Part shown: positions 46,660 through 56,969 of the stretch, piece after piece
Numbering within the stretch: the stretch's first letter is position 1
Layout of the letters: every line of letters begins with the position of its first letter
Program-made: the position numbers and the translations under genes
Notes under the pieces: model-generated
Seen by the model: the letters and a program-made list of their open reading frames with translations, nothing else
What the model was told of the DNA's origin: nothing
The model's database searches: none
Assembly: GCF_900114915.1 (NCBI RefSeq)
Contig: NZ_FOUS01000002.1
Location: 372,001-436,000 of the forward strand
From: Bradyrhizobium sp. Rc3b
GTDB lineage: Bacteria; Pseudomonadota; Alphaproteobacteria; Rhizobiales; Xanthobacteraceae
DNA: 64,000 bases
Direction of reading: 5' to 3'

Positions 46660-47472
46660 ATGTCGGACGAACACAGACCATCCCGGAAGCTCTGGATCCT
46701 GGCGGCGGTGGCCGCGCTCGTGCTCCATCTGGGCGGTGCTGCGCTCGCGCTGGCTCATTTGCGTGCTGACGACGACGGCGATGGCCTCGGTGCGAACGGT
46801 GCGGAATTCGCCGTGGAGATGGCATCGCCCAAGGCGCCCGAAACCGATCTGCCGCCCGGGCCCGACAGCGAAGCGATGCAGGAGCAGCAGGCGCTTCCCG
46901 AGCAAAAGGCCGAGACCAAGGAGACGGAGCTTCCGAAGGACCAGTCGCAGCAGGTCGAGGATCCCGATCGCGTCGTGACCGAGAACAACGCGAAGAAGCC
47001 GACGGAAGACGATCCGAAGATTCAGGCGGTCGAAACGCCGGCCGCCGAGGCCTCGCCGAAATCGGTTGCGACGGCACGGCAGACGCTCGAGGAGGACGCG
47101 CGCGAGGCCGAGAAGGCGCTGGCGCCCGTCATCGGCATCGGCAAGGACATCCTGAAGCTGACCGCCGACTGGAACCGCAAGATCAGCGCGCATTTGTCGC
47201 TGCACAAGATCAATCCGGAAGGCAAGCAGCCCAATAACCAGAAGGTCAAGGTGAGCTTCGCGATCAACCGGAAGGGCAACGTGCTGTCGGTGGATGTCGT
47301 GGAGTCATCCGGGGATTCAGCCTACGACGCGGCCGCGGTCTCGATTGTCCGCAAGTCCGATCCGATCCCGCAGCCGCCTGCCGGGCTGACCGAGGATCGG
47401 TTCGAGCGGACCGTCGATATCATCTTCACGCCGGCCGACGCGAAAAAGAAGAAGACGGCTCAGCGCCAGTAG
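46660..47472 (+). CDS. tonB: TonB-family energy transducer
   Basis: A 270-residue protein: cytoplasmic basic start, one anchor helix (LWILAAVAALVLHLGGAALAL), then a long Glu/Pro/Lys-rich periplasmic stretch (about 45-165) in place of the usual Pro-Lys repeats, and the C-terminal TonB domain (VKVSFAINRKGNVLSVDVVESSG, AAAVSIVRKSDPIPQPP, DIIFTP). It transmits energy to the receptor encoded at the head of the operon. The final codons overlap a convergent gene by 13 bases. Confidence 0.92.
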   Translation: MSDEHRPSRKLWILAAVAALVLHLGGAALALAHLRADDDGDGLGANGAEFAVEMASPKAPETDLPPGPDSEAMQEQQALPEQKAETKETELPKDQSQQVEDPDRVVTENNAKKPTEDDPKIQAVETPAAEASPKSVATARQTLEEDAREAEKALAPVIGIGKDILKLTADWNRKISAHLSLHKINPEGKQPNNQKVKVSFAINRKGNVLSVDVVESSGDSAYDAAAVSIVRKSDPIPQPPAGLTEDRFERTVDIIFTPADAKKKKTAQRQ

Positions 47473-47900
47473 AGCCGGATCCCGACATAGACGACGACGA
47501 GGCAGGCGAAGATCAGCGCCACCGGGAGCGGCCGTTTCTGGGTTCCAGCTGCCGCGCCAGCCCCGAAAAAGCTGGTCGTCTTTGGCTTCGGCGCCGGGCG
47601 GCGGAAAGCGGTAACATTGTCCGCCGCTGCTTCAGGCGGGCGAGGGCGGACGTCGGGTGCCGTTCCCGCGCCACCCATCTCGGCATAATAGGCCTTGTAG
47701 ATCGCACCGATGGTCGCCTCGGTGGCCTCGCCCTCGCTCATCTGCGCCAGCAGGTTCTGGTAGCTCGCCAGAAACTCCTGGGCCTCCGGTGGGAGCGCGG
47801 ACGCCCCATTGAGCTTGGCCATCATCTTCCAGGTGGCAAAATCGGCGCGGGCGCGGGTGTCCGCGCGTCGCGCGATCAGCATATCGGCAGCTTTGACCAA
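47460..47900 (-). CDS. Hypothetical protein with C-terminal membrane anchor
   Basis: A 146-residue protein: helical N-terminal domain (KAADMLIARRADTRARADFA, FLASYQNLLAQMSEGEATEAT), a Pro/Ala-rich linker and one C-terminal transmembrane helix (PLPVALIFACLVVVYVGIRLYW). A tail-anchored protein facing the cytoplasm is the natural reading. Start is TTG 47900 (GAGG upstream) or ATG 47882. Function unknown. It overlaps the end of tonB convergently. Confidence 0.6.
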   Translation of the reverse strand: MVKAADMLIARRADTRARADFATWKMMAKLNGASALPPEAQEFLASYQNLLAQMSEGEATEATIGAIYKAYYAEMGGAGTAPDVRPRPPEAAADNVTAFRRPAPKPKTTSFFGAGAAAGTQKRPLPVALIFACLVVVYVGIRLYWR

Positions 47901-47946
47901 GTCGGCCTCTGGCCCTTCGGCTTAAAGTTCGGGTGCGGTTGTTCAA

Positions 47947-48627
47947 CTACGCATTGCCGGTCAGGAACAGAACAGCCTGAATCACATAACCGGTCAACGT
48001 TCGCAGTATTGCTGAAATAACATCAAGATTTAGACCGAACTGGGAACCTGCAAGGGGCAGCAGGATCAACAGGCCGATCAGGATCAGCATCCCGAATGGC
48101 TCGAGCCGGGCCAGTGGCATGGCGAGCGGGCGCGGCAACAGCCCGACCGCAACGCGCCCGCCATCGAGCGGCGGGATCGGCATCATGTTGAAGACCGCGA
48201 GGATGGCGTTGATGATGAGCGCATTCTTGAGGTTGTCGGCGACCCATTTCGCCGAGCTTGCGGGGACAAGGGGCAGGGCGTGGAAGGCGAGGGCCACTGC
48301 AAGCGCCAGCAGGATGTTGGTGACAGGCCCCGCCAATGCCACCCAGACCATGTCCAGTTTGGGGTTGTTCAGCTTGCGGAAGTTGACCGGCACCGGCTTG
48401 GCATAGCCGAACAGGAACGGCGAGTGCGCGAACAGCAGCATCGCCGGTAGGATCAGGGTGCCGAACGGGTCAATATGCCTGATGGGGTTGAAGCTGACGC
48501 GGCCGAGCTGTGCGGCTGTGTTGTCGCCAAGCCGGTCGGCGACGAAGGCGTGCGCGGCCTCGTGGAAGGTGATGGCAAGCACCAGCGGCAGCACCCAGAC
48601 GGAAAGGTCATAAAAGGAAATGTTCAC
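47947..48627 (-). CDS. M50-family site-2-type metalloprotease
   Basis: A 226-residue membrane protease of the SpoIVFB/rhomboid-unrelated M50B type. Zinc motif HEAAH (His22, Glu23, His26) lies in the first helix and the third ligand Asp155 in MPIPPLDGGRVA; about six helices in all. No PDZ or CBS domain, so this is the minimal form. GTG 48627 is used as start because the family N terminus begins there; upstream codons (to 48693) look non-coding. Such proteases cut membrane proteins within the bilayer. Target unknown. Confidence 0.86.
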   Translation of the reverse strand: MNISFYDLSVWVLPLVLAITFHEAAHAFVADRLGDNTAAQLGRVSFNPIRHIDPFGTLILPAMLLFAHSPFLFGYAKPVPVNFRKLNNPKLDMVWVALAGPVTNILLALAVALAFHALPLVPASSAKWVADNLKNALIINAILAVFNMMPIPPLDGGRVAVGLLPRPLAMPLARLEPFGMLILIGLLILLPLAGSQFGLNLDVISAILRTLTGYVIQAVLFLTGNA

Positions 48628-48702
48628 GGCTCGTCCGTTCTGGTTTGCCTGCGCGCTTCGCAAAGCAGGCCGTATAGGGCCACAATCCTTCACGATCTAG
48701 CG

Positions 48703-49566
48703 TTATATGGCGCCCAATTCCGAAATTGCCCGTTGCAAATGATCTGCAAGGAGGGCGCCTGCGGTCGACAGGTCGTTCGCGCGGTGGAGGCGGATCTCCG
48801 CCGCCGGCAACGGCGGCATGCCGTCACGATCGGACAGCGCACGAAGGCTCGGCGGCAAGGTCCCGGCCTTTACCACCGTCACTGCGAGACCTTGAGCCGC
48901 GATCGTCTCGACCGCAGCGAGCGTCCGGCTGACATAGGCGAGACGCCAGGGCAGGTCCGCGGCGTCGAGCGCTTCCGCAGCCCACTGGCGAAACAGACAG
49001 CCCGGCGGGTAGAGCGCCATGGGAAGGGGACACTGCGCCGCTGTCCGATAGGATGGGGCGGCGGCCCAGACCGCCTGTTCGCGCCTCAATAACTCGCCAT
49101 CGCCGCATCCTTGTGGATGCATGGCGATGACGAGGTCGTAGGCCTCGCCGAGCCGCGCCGGCATCGTCGCGGTCAATCCCGTCTCGATCTCGACCCTGAC
49201 CAGTGGATGGTGCCTGGCAAAGCTCGCCAGCAGGGGCGGAATGACGATGGTGCCGTAATCGTCCATCACGCCGAGACGGACGACGGCGTCGGCCTTGCGT
49301 GCGCGGAGCGCCCCGACGGCCTCCGCGTTGAGTGCGAGAATGCGCCGCGCATAAGCGCGCAACTCTTCGCCCGTCGCGGTCGGCACGACCCCAGCCCTGG
49401 TGCGCTGAAACAGCTTGGTGCCAAGCCGCTCCTCCAGCCGCCTGATCTGGACGCTCACCGCCGATTGCGTGCGATTGAGCACATCGGCCGCGCGCGTGAA
49501 CGAACGATGCTCGTCGACCGCGAGAAACGCCTTCAGCAGCTCGGGATCGAGATCGGGTGCGCTCAT
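48703..49566 (-). CDS. LysR-family transcriptional regulator
   Basis: A 287-residue LysR protein. The winged HTH is at the N terminus (LLKAFLAVDEHRSFTRAADVL, NRTQSAVSVQIRRLEERLGTKLFQR) and the two-lobed effector domain follows (VRLGVMDDYGTIVIPPLLASF). It is divergent from the EamA exporter gene at 49656, with 89 bases between, so it probably controls that exporter in the way typical of LysR/exporter pairs. Effector unknown. Confidence 0.9.
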   Translation of the reverse strand: MSAPDLDPELLKAFLAVDEHRSFTRAADVLNRTQSAVSVQIRRLEERLGTKLFQRTRAGVVPTATGEELRAYARRILALNAEAVGALRARKADAVVRLGVMDDYGTIVIPPLLASFARHHPLVRVEIETGLTATMPARLGEAYDLVIAMHPQGCGDGELLRREQAVWAAAPSYRTAAQCPLPMALYPPGCLFRQWAAEALDAADLPWRLAYVSRTLAAVETIAAQGLAVTVVKAGTLPPSLRALSDRDGMPPLPAAEIRLHRANDLSTAGALLADHLQRAISELGAI

Positions 49567-49655
49567 GACGAAAACTTATCCCAGCATCACGGAAATTCCA
49601 TTCCCTGTTTCGGCGTGCCTCGTATGCTGCCTTCGAAGTATCGACGGGAGGAAGC

Positions 49656-50567
49656 GTGGGCGAAATCTCCGGCGTTCTGGCCGCCATGCTGTCGAGCGGT
49701 CTTGGCGGCACCTCGATCGGCGCCACGCGCTATCTCGTGAGCAACCTCGACCCGCTGGCGATCGGTTCGTTCCGCTTCGGCATCGGCTTTCTCCTGCTGT
49801 TACCACTGACGCTGCTGCGCGCAGATCGCTGGCCACTGCGAGGGGACTGGGCCGCCGCAATCGGGCTCGGCATGCTGTTCTTCGTTTTGTTTCCGATCCT
49901 GTTCAATGCATCGTTGATCTTCACGACTGCCGCGCGCGGGGCGCTCGCCTTATCCACGCTGCCGCTGTTATCCCTCGTGATCGGCGCCGCGCTCGGTGCC
50001 GAAGCGCTGACCTGGCGCAAATCGATCGGCGTGGTGATTGCGACATTGGGTGTTGCTGTAGCGCTTCTCTCCGACCTGACCTCGGCACCGCCGGGCGCCT
50101 GGCGCGGTGATCTCCTGATGATGGCGGCCGCACTGTGCATGGCACTGTATGGTATCTGGTCGAAGCCACCGATCCGGCGCTCCAGCCCGATCGCCTTCAC
50201 CACCATGAGCATGGCGGCGGGCGCTGCCTGCCTCATCCTGCTCTCTTGGATCCGCGGTAGCTTTGCGCCGGTCGCGGGCTTCGGCGCGCCGCAATGGCTG
50301 GCGGCTCTCTATCTCGGTGCATTCGGCGCGGCGCTGACCTTCTATCTCTGGGCTTTCGCGCTGGAGCGGACGACGCCGACGCGTGTCGCGATCTCGGTGA
50401 CGGTCAACCCGATCACGGCGTCGCTGGTCGGCGCTTGGCTGCTGAACGAGCCGTTGCGCTGGAATCTGGCGGCCGGCATCGTCGCGGTGTTTGGCGGGAT
50501 CTGGATCGCGACGACAACGGGCCGGCGGGCGCCGGCGGCAAGCGCGTCTGCGTCAGGCCAAGCCTGA
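49656..50567 (+). CDS. EamA/DMT-family transporter
   Basis: A 303-residue, ten-helix drug/metabolite transporter with two EamA repeats (about 6-135 and 150-290; GTSIGATRYLVSNLDPLAIGS in the first, VNPITASLVGAWLLNEPLRW in the second). GTG 49656 is the start, with GGGAGGAAG two to nine bases upstream. EamA proteins export amino acids or other metabolites. The divergent LysR gene suggests substrate-induced export. Confidence 0.88.
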   Translation: MGEISGVLAAMLSSGLGGTSIGATRYLVSNLDPLAIGSFRFGIGFLLLLPLTLLRADRWPLRGDWAAAIGLGMLFFVLFPILFNASLIFTTAARGALALSTLPLLSLVIGAALGAEALTWRKSIGVVIATLGVAVALLSDLTSAPPGAWRGDLLMMAAALCMALYGIWSKPPIRRSSPIAFTTMSMAAGAACLILLSWIRGSFAPVAGFGAPQWLAALYLGAFGAALTFYLWAFALERTTPTRVAISVTVNPITASLVGAWLLNEPLRWNLAAGIVAVFGGIWIATTTGRRAPAASASASGQA

Positions 50568-50569
50568 CA

Positions 50570-50962
50570 TCACGCCGGGATCGTTCCCGGATATTGCACC
50601 AGGCCGTCGTCGAGCTTCAGCCAGATCGGCTTCTCCGAGACCCAGATGTGCTCGGTCGGCGCGAAGGCATTGCGATCATCGAACACGGAGAGGGCGACGC
50701 CCGCGAGCGTGCCGTTGCGCCGCCAGGCGAACAGGCGGGTGCCGCAGCGTTTGCAGAACACGCGGTCGATCGCCTCGGACGATGCATAGCGCTCGGTCTC
50801 GCCTTCGACGCTCAGCGCGCGCTGGTCGAACTGCGCGCGGGCGAAGAAGGGCGAGCCCATCGCCTTCTGACAGTTGCGGCAATGGCAGACGCGAACGTTG
50901 AGCGGCTCGCCCTCCGCCTTGAACCGGACCGCGCCGCACAGGCATCCGCCTTCCCGGATCAT
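50570..50962 (-). CDS. GFA-family zinc protein (Mss4-like fold)
   Basis: A 130-residue protein of the glutathione-dependent formaldehyde-activating family. Zinc ligands are seen as CLC (Cys7, Cys9), CHCRNC (Cys26, Cys28, Cys31) and CKRC (Cys70, Cys73), with the VCHCRNCQKAMGSPFFA signature. The name derives from Gfa of Paracoccus, but most members have no proven activity. It lies seven bases before the end of the SDR gene cluster on the same strand, so it may be the last gene of the sugar-regulon minus arm. Confidence 0.88.
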   Translation of the reverse strand: MIREGGCLCGAVRFKAEGEPLNVRVCHCRNCQKAMGSPFFARAQFDQRALSVEGETERYASSEAIDRVFCKRCGTRLFAWRRNGTLAGVALSVFDDRNAFAPTEHIWVSEKPIWLKLDDGLVQYPGTIPA

Positions 50963-50969
50963 GCTGCCC

Positions 50970-51716
50970 TCAATAGGTTGCGCGTCCGCCCGAGATGTCG
51001 AACACCGCGCCGGTCGAGAAGGCGCAGTCCTCGGACGCGAGCCAGGCCACCATCGCGGCGAGCTCTTCGACCAGCACGAAGCGCCCCTTCGGGATCTTCG
51101 ACAGCATGAAGTCGATATGCTGCTGCGTCATCTGGTCGAAGATCGCGGTCTTGGCCGCGGCCGGCGTCACCGCGTTGACGAGGATGTCATGCGCGGCGAG
51201 CTCCTTGCCGAGCGACTTTGTCAGCGCGATCAGGCCGGCCTTGGACGCCGAATAGTGCGAGGCGTTCGGGTTGCCTTCCTTGCCGGCGATCGAGGCGATG
51301 TTCACGATGCGCCCGTATTTCTGCTTGAGCATCGCGGGCACGATGGCCTTGCAGACGATGAAGGGACCGTCGAGGTTGATGCGCAGCACCTTGCGCCATT
51401 CATCGAGGTCGGTTTCCCAGACCGGCTTGTTGACGCCGGCGATGCCGGCATTGTTGACGAGGATGTCGATCTTGCCGAACGCGGCGAGCGTCGCATCGCG
51501 CGCCTGCTCGACGGCCGCGGTGTCGGTGACATCGACCTTGAAGACCTTGGTCTTGCCGCCGATCTCTTTCGCCGTCTTCTCGGCCAGCGCGGAGTCAAAA
51601 TCCCAGATCGCGACCTTGGCGCCGGAGGCGGTGAGGCGCTCGGTGATGGCGCGGCCAAAGCCCTGCGCGCCGCCGGTGACGATGGCGACGCGGCCGTTGA
51701 GGTCGATCTTGTTCAT
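50970..51716 (-). CDS. SDR-family dehydrogenase
   Basis: A 248-residue classical short-chain dehydrogenase. NAD(P) motif TGGAQGFG (14-21), NNAG (88-91), Asn114, Ser142 and the YSASK pair Tyr155/Lys159 are all present. WDFD at 38-41 after strand 2 (aspartate) points to NAD rather than NADP. Context with a xylonate-dehydratase-like enzyme, ABC sugar importer and KDG kinase suggests it oxidises the imported sugar to its lactone (inference). It is separated from the second SDR gene by 17 bases. Confidence 0.87.
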   Translation of the reverse strand: MNKIDLNGRVAIVTGGAQGFGRAITERLTASGAKVAIWDFDSALAEKTAKEIGGKTKVFKVDVTDTAAVEQARDATLAAFGKIDILVNNAGIAGVNKPVWETDLDEWRKVLRINLDGPFIVCKAIVPAMLKQKYGRIVNIASIAGKEGNPNASHYSASKAGLIALTKSLGKELAAHDILVNAVTPAAAKTAIFDQMTQQHIDFMLSKIPKGRFVLVEELAAMVAWLASEDCAFSTGAVFDISGGRATY

Positions 51717-51733
51717 GCCGGGTGCCTCTGGGA

Positions 51734-52465
51734 TCAGAGCATGTAGCCGCCGTCGACGACGAGGTCGACGCCGGTGGTGAAGGCGCTCTCGTCGCTGCCG
51801 AGATAGACCGCCATGGATGCGATCTCGTCGGCGGTGCCGAGCCGGCCCATCTTCTGGCGGGAGATGAACATCTCCTTGCCTTGCGGTCCCTGCGCGGCGG
51901 CGCGGTCGAGCATCGAGGGCGTCTCGACGGTGCCGGGGCAGATCGAGTTGCAGCGGATGCCCTTGGTGATGAAATCGAGCGCGACCGCACGCGATAGCAG
52001 CGACACTGCCGCCTTCGACGAGCTGTAGACGTAGCGGTTCGCCGGCGGCCTCAAGGCCGCGCAGGAGGAGATGTTGACGATGCTGCCGCCGCCGCCCGCG
52101 ATCATGTCGGGCAGGAAGGCCCTGATGGTCCGGTGCATCGATTTGACGTTGAGGTCGAACGAGAAATCGAAATCCTCTTCCGAGCATTCCAGGATGGTGC
52201 CGTGATGCACGAAGCCGGCCGCGTTGAGCAGGATGTCGATTTTGCCGATACGCTTGGCGAAGGCGTTGACGTCGGCGGTGTTGCGGACGTCGAGCTTTGC
52301 GACCTCGGCGATGCCTTCCTTGGTCAGGCCGGCGATGCCGGCTTCATTGATGTCGGTGGCGATGACGGTTGCGCCTTCACGCGCGAATGCGAGGGCGCAT
52401 GCGCGCCCGATGCCGGCGGCCGCAGCCGTGACGACGGCGCGTTTGCCCTTGAGGCGGTCTGCCAT
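51734..52465 (-). CDS. SDR-family dehydrogenase, BDH2/DHRS6-like
   Basis: A 243-residue short-chain dehydrogenase. The cofactor motif is TAAAAGIG (13-20), with Ala for the first Gly, as in the BDH2/DHRS6 group, which contains 2-keto-3-deoxy-L-fuconate dehydrogenases. NAAG (81-84), Ser133/134, Tyr147 and Lys151 (YSSSK) form the active site; TDIN after strand 2 suggests NAD. In this cluster it could act on a 2-keto-3-deoxy sugar acid made by the dehydratase encoded upstream. Substrate is unproven. Confidence 0.86.
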   Translation of the reverse strand: MADRLKGKRAVVTAAAAGIGRACALAFAREGATVIATDINEAGIAGLTKEGIAEVAKLDVRNTADVNAFAKRIGKIDILLNAAGFVHHGTILECSEEDFDFSFDLNVKSMHRTIRAFLPDMIAGGGGSIVNISSCAALRPPANRYVYSSSKAAVSLLSRAVALDFITKGIRCNSICPGTVETPSMLDRAAAQGPQGKEMFISRQKMGRLGTADEIASMAVYLGSDESAFTTGVDLVVDGGYML

Positions 52466-52501
52466 TTTCTTGTTCTCCTCGATTTCTTCATTGCCGTGAC
52501 G

Positions 52502-52591
52502 CCGTAGCCCGGATGGAGCGCCAGCGTAATCCGGGATCCTGCGTTCGCGGATGGTGAACCCGGATTTCGCTACGCTCCATCCGGGCTACGG
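52502..52591. repeat. Inverted-repeat element with perfect 19-base arms
   Basis: CCGTAGCCCGGATGGAGCG (52502-52520) is exactly complementary to 52573-52591, with 52 bases between that also contain a second pairing (AATCCGGG / CCCGGATT). It lies between the xylD-like gene and the SDR genes and probably forms a hairpin in their shared transcript. The GTAGCCCGGATGGAGC type is, from memory, a frequent intergenic element in Bradyrhizobium. Confidence 0.8.
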
Positions 52592-52600
52592 GTGCCCAGT

Positions 52601-54430
52601 TCAGTGATTATCCCGCGCCACACCAAACGTGCCGGCGACGTTCTGGTAGCGTGTGGCGAGTTCCATGCAGGCGCCGGTCGATTGCTGGCCGACAGTGTTG
52701 CGATAGATCTCCTGCCACGGCGTCTGGTTCTGCGGATGCTTGAAGCCGCCATTGGCCTTGAGCTCGGCGTGACGCTTCTTCAGCTCCTCGTCCGAGATCA
52801 GGATGTTGGCGCTGCCCTTGTTGAGGTCGACGCGGACCTTGTCGCCGGTCTTGAGGACCGCAAGCCCGCCATTGGCGGCAGCTTCCGGCGAGGCGTTCAG
52901 GATCGAGGGCGAGCCCGAGGTGCCGGACTGGCGGCCGTCGCCGATGCAGGGCAGGGACAGGATACCGCGTTTGATCAGCGCTGCCGGGGGCTGCATGTTC
53001 ACGACCTCGGCTCCACCAGGATAGCCGATCGGCCCGGTGCCGCGGATGAACAACACGCAGTGCTCGTCGATATCGAGCGAGGCGTCGTCGATCCGCTCGT
53101 GATAGTCCTCCGGACCCTCGAACACGATGGCGCGGCCCTCGAATGCGTTGGGGTCTTTCGGATTGCTGAGATAGCGATCGCGGAATTCCTTGGAGATCAC
53201 TGAGGTCTTCATGATCGCGGAATCGAACAGATTGCCCTTCAGCACCAGGAAGCCGGCGTCCTTCACCAGCGGCTTGTCGTAAGCCCAGATCACGTCGTTG
53301 TCGGGGACCGGCGCGTCCTTGCAGTTCTCGCCGATGCCGCGGCCGTTGACGGTGACGGCGTCCTCATGGATGCGCTTGTGCTTCATCAACTCGCGCACCA
53401 CCGCAGGTACGCCGCCGGCACGGTGGAATTCCTCGCCGAGATAGAAGCCGGCCGGCTGCATGTTGACCAGGAGCGGCACGTCGTGGCCGACCTTCTGCCA
53501 GTCCTCGATGGTGAGCTCGACGCCGATGTGGCGGGCCAGCGCGTTGATGTGGATCGGCGCGTTGGTCGAGCCGCCGATCGCCGAATTGATCACGATGCAG
53601 TTCTCGAACGCCTTGCGGGTCAGGATGTCCGAGGGCTTGAGGTCTTCCCAGACCATCTCGACGGCGCGCTTGCCGGTTTCGTAGGCGATCTGGCCGCGCT
53701 CGCGGTAGGGGGCGGGGATCGCCGCGCACCCCGGCAGCGAGAAGCCGAGCGCTTCGGCAAGACCGTTCATGGTCGAGGCGGTGCCCATGGTGTTGCAATG
53801 GCCGACCGAGGGTGCCGACGAGGCCACGATCTCCATGAACTCTTCATAGTCGATCTCGCCCGCGGCGAGCCGCTCGCGCGACTTCCAGACGATGGTGCCC
53901 GAGCCGGTGCGTTCGCCGGCATGCCAGCCGTTGAGCATCGGGCCGCCCGACAGCACGATCGCGGGCAGGTTGACGGTCGCAGCCGCCATCATGCAGGCCG
54001 GCGTGGTCTTGTCGCAGCCGGTGGTGAGCACGACGCCGTCGAGCGGATAGCCGTAGAGGATCTCGACCAGGCCGAGATAGGCGAGGTTGCGGTCGAGCGC
54101 GGCGGTCGGGCGCTTGCCGGTCTCCTGGATCGGATGGGTCGGGAATTCCATCGCGATGCCGCCGGCCTCGCGGATGCCCTCGCGGACGCGGTGGGCCAGC
54201 TCGATATGGTGGCGGTTGCAGGGAGAGAGGTCGTTGCCGGTCTGGGCGATGCCGATGATCGGCTTGCCGGATTGCAGCTCGGCACGGGTGAGGCCGTAAT
54301 TGAGGTAGCGCTCCATGTAGAGCGCCGTCATGCCCGGATTATGCGGGTTGTTGAACCATTCCTGGGAGCGAAGGTGGCGTCGGGAGCCGTTGCCGGCGGG
54401 CGCATGCCCATTGGTCGGTTTTTTTGTCAT
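52601..54430 (-). CDS. IlvD/Edd-family sugar-acid dehydratase, xylonate dehydratase-like
   Basis: A 609-residue iron-sulfur dehydratase. Cluster cysteines are visible at Cys71 (DLSPCNRHH), Cys139 (TGCDKTTPA) and Cys212 ([11 protein letters not shown]). The N-terminal [10 protein letters not shown]...[15 protein letters not shown] and the [11 protein letters not shown] and [13 protein letters not shown] end resemble Caulobacter XylD, the D-xylonate dehydratase. The enzyme removes water from an aldonate to give a 2-keto-3-deoxy acid. ATG 54430 follows CAGGAGA. With KDG kinase and KDPG aldolase in the regulon, a hexonate is as likely a substrate as xylonate. Confidence 0.87.
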   Translation of the reverse strand: MTKKPTNGHAPAGNGSRRHLRSQEWFNNPHNPGMTALYMERYLNYGLTRAELQSGKPIIGIAQTGNDLSPCNRHHIELAHRVREGIREAGGIAMEFPTHPIQETGKRPTAALDRNLAYLGLVEILYGYPLDGVVLTTGCDKTTPACMMAAATVNLPAIVLSGGPMLNGWHAGERTGSGTIVWKSRERLAAGEIDYEEFMEIVASSAPSVGHCNTMGTASTMNGLAEALGFSLPGCAAIPAPYRERGQIAYETGKRAVEMVWEDLKPSDILTRKAFENCIVINSAIGGSTNAPIHINALARHIGVELTIEDWQKVGHDVPLLVNMQPAGFYLGEEFHRAGGVPAVVRELMKHKRIHEDAVTVNGRGIGENCKDAPVPDNDVIWAYDKPLVKDAGFLVLKGNLFDSAIMKTSVISKEFRDRYLSNPKDPNAFEGRAIVFEGPEDYHERIDDASLDIDEHCVLFIRGTGPIGYPGGAEVVNMQPPAALIKRGILSLPCIGDGRQSGTSGSPSILNASPEAAANGGLAVLKTGDKVRVDLNKGSANILISDEELKKRHAELKANGGFKHPQNQTPWQEIYRNTVGQQSTGACMELATRYQNVAGTFGVARDNH

Positions 54431-54552
54431 TGGTTTCTCCTGCAATGCAAACGCACTGGCGTCCGTCCTAGGGTGTCGGCTTGTGCGATGCCCAACGGCG
54501 CGAATGACGGATCGCTGGCCCGCTGGCGGGTCGTTTCCTCACAAATGCGATA

Positions 54553-55653
54553 CTAGTCATGGCTACTTGGTAACGCTACCATTTTGTTCGCCGTGCCCAC
54601 GCCCGAGACAGTCGGCCGGCTGTCTGAATGGCGCGGCGACGAGCTTTGCCGCTCGATCACCCGGAAGCCGAGATCGAGCACCGGCTGCTCCGGGCGCCGT
54701 CCGTCGATCGCCTCGATCAGCATGGTGGCGGCCGTTTTGCCCATCTCGTAGCGGTTGGTGCGCACGCTGGTAAGGGTGGGGACGGCGGAGGCCATGAATT
54801 CGAGGTCGTTGAAGCCGACGATCGCGATCTGCTCGGGGACAGCGATCTCCCGGCGCCGGCATTCGAACAGCACGCCGAGCGCAAGGTCGTCATTGGCACA
54901 GAACACCGCATCGAGATTCGGCTCGCGCGCCAGGAGATCGGTGAACAGGGCGCCGCCCAGCGTCACGGAGGTCGGTGTCGCCGTGGTGACGACGAGGCGC
55001 TGCTCGAACAGTGCGGCATCCTTCATCGCCGAGACATATCCGTCCAGCCGCCGCTGCACCCGCGGGTCCATGCGCGCACCGACGAAGCCGATCTTGCGGC
55101 GGCCCTGCTCGAACAGGTGCGCAACCGCTGCGCGGGCTGCATCATAGTGCGAAAAGCCGATCATCATGTCGACCGGGTCGGGGCCGATCTCCATGATCTG
55201 CACGATCGGGCAATCGGCGGCCTCCAGCATGGCGCGCGATTCCGTGGTCTGGTCGATGCCGGTGACGATCAGCCCGGCCGGCTTCTGCGCCAGAAACAGT
55301 CGCAGCAGCTTCTCTTCCTGGAGGATGCTGTAGCGCGTGTTGGACAGCTGGATCGAGTAACGGCTGCCTTCGGACGCGTCGTAGATGCCGCGCAGCACGT
55401 CCGAGAACACGTTGTTGGTGAGGGAGGGGATCAAGACACCGATCACCTCGGTGCGTTGCGAGGCCAGCGCGCGGGCCGCAAGGTTCGGCACATAGCCGAG
55501 CTCCTTGGCGGCGCTCTCGACCCGTGTCCGCTTGGCAACCGAGAGGGCCTCCGGATTACGGAAGAAGCGGGACGCCGTAATCGGGCTGACGCCGGCAAGC
55601 TCGGCGACTTCCGCCAGCCGGATCTTGCCTGACTTGGTGCGTTTTCGACCCAT
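54553..55653 (-). CDS. LacI-family transcriptional regulator
   Basis: A 366-residue repressor. The HTH (IRLAEVAELAGVSPITASRFF) and hinge helix (VPNLAARALASQRT) are at the N terminus; the periplasmic-binding-like core begins VIGVLIPSLTNNVFSDVLRG and includes DAVFCANDDLALGVLFE and GFNDLEFMASAVPTLTSVR. It is divergent from the ABC importer and precedes the dehydratase gene. Operator-like palindromes lie in the divergent region (55696) and within its own last codons (54568), so it should control both arms and perhaps itself. Confidence 0.9.
   Translation of the reverse strand: MGRKRTKSGKIRLAEVAELAGVSPITASRFFRNPEALSVAKRTRVESAAKELGYVPNLAARALASQRTEVIGVLIPSLTNNVFSDVLRGIYDASEGSRYSIQLSNTRYSILQEEKLLRLFLAQKPAGLIVTGIDQTTESRAMLEAADCPIVQIMEIGPDPVDMMIGFSHYDAARAAVAHLFEQGRRKIGFVGARMDPRVQRRLDGYVSAMKDAALFEQRLVVTTATPTSVTLGGALFTDLLAREPNLDAVFCANDDLALGVLFECRRREIAVPEQIAIVGFNDLEFMASAVPTLTSVRTNRYEMGKTAATMLIEAIDGRRPEQPVLDLGFRVIERQSSSPRHSDSRPTVSGVGTANKMVALPSSHD
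54568..54581. promoter_or_regulatory. LacI-type operator inside the lacI 3' end
   Basis: TGGTAACGCTACCA is a near-perfect palindrome (6 of 7 base pairs) with the central CG of LacI-family sites. It overlaps codons for the final MVALP residues of the regulator and lies about 140 bases upstream of the dehydratase start, where the promoter of that gene would be expected. Confidence 0.55.
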
Positions 55654-55695
55654 TTGCTGCTCTTAACACAGTCAGTCCCGCAAACAAAGGAACGT

Positions 55696-55709
55696 TGACA
55701 GCGCTACCA
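55696..55709. promoter_or_regulatory. LacI-type operator between divergent genes
   Basis: TGACAGCGCTACCA has the AGCGCT core typical of LacI/GalR-family sites and matches the 54568 site at 11 of 14 positions when reversed. It lies 43 bases before the lacI start and about 150 before the ABC ATPase gene. Confidence 0.65.
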
Positions 55710-55855
55710 GCAACGACTAACCAAAGACAAATTGCCAAAACCGCACAAACTGCCGACAATGTTGCCCGCTAAGATCGGGCCGAGTTCGGTGAAGTCTGAA
55801 AAAACAAGACGGTCGCGGCGCTCGAGGCGCCGTGGACTTTCGAGGAGGGAGCTAG

Positions 55856-56923
<1,068 letters not shown>

Positions 56924-56969
56924 CGTAAGTTTAAGTCAAGACAATAAAAAGCATCACAGGGAGGACGAC

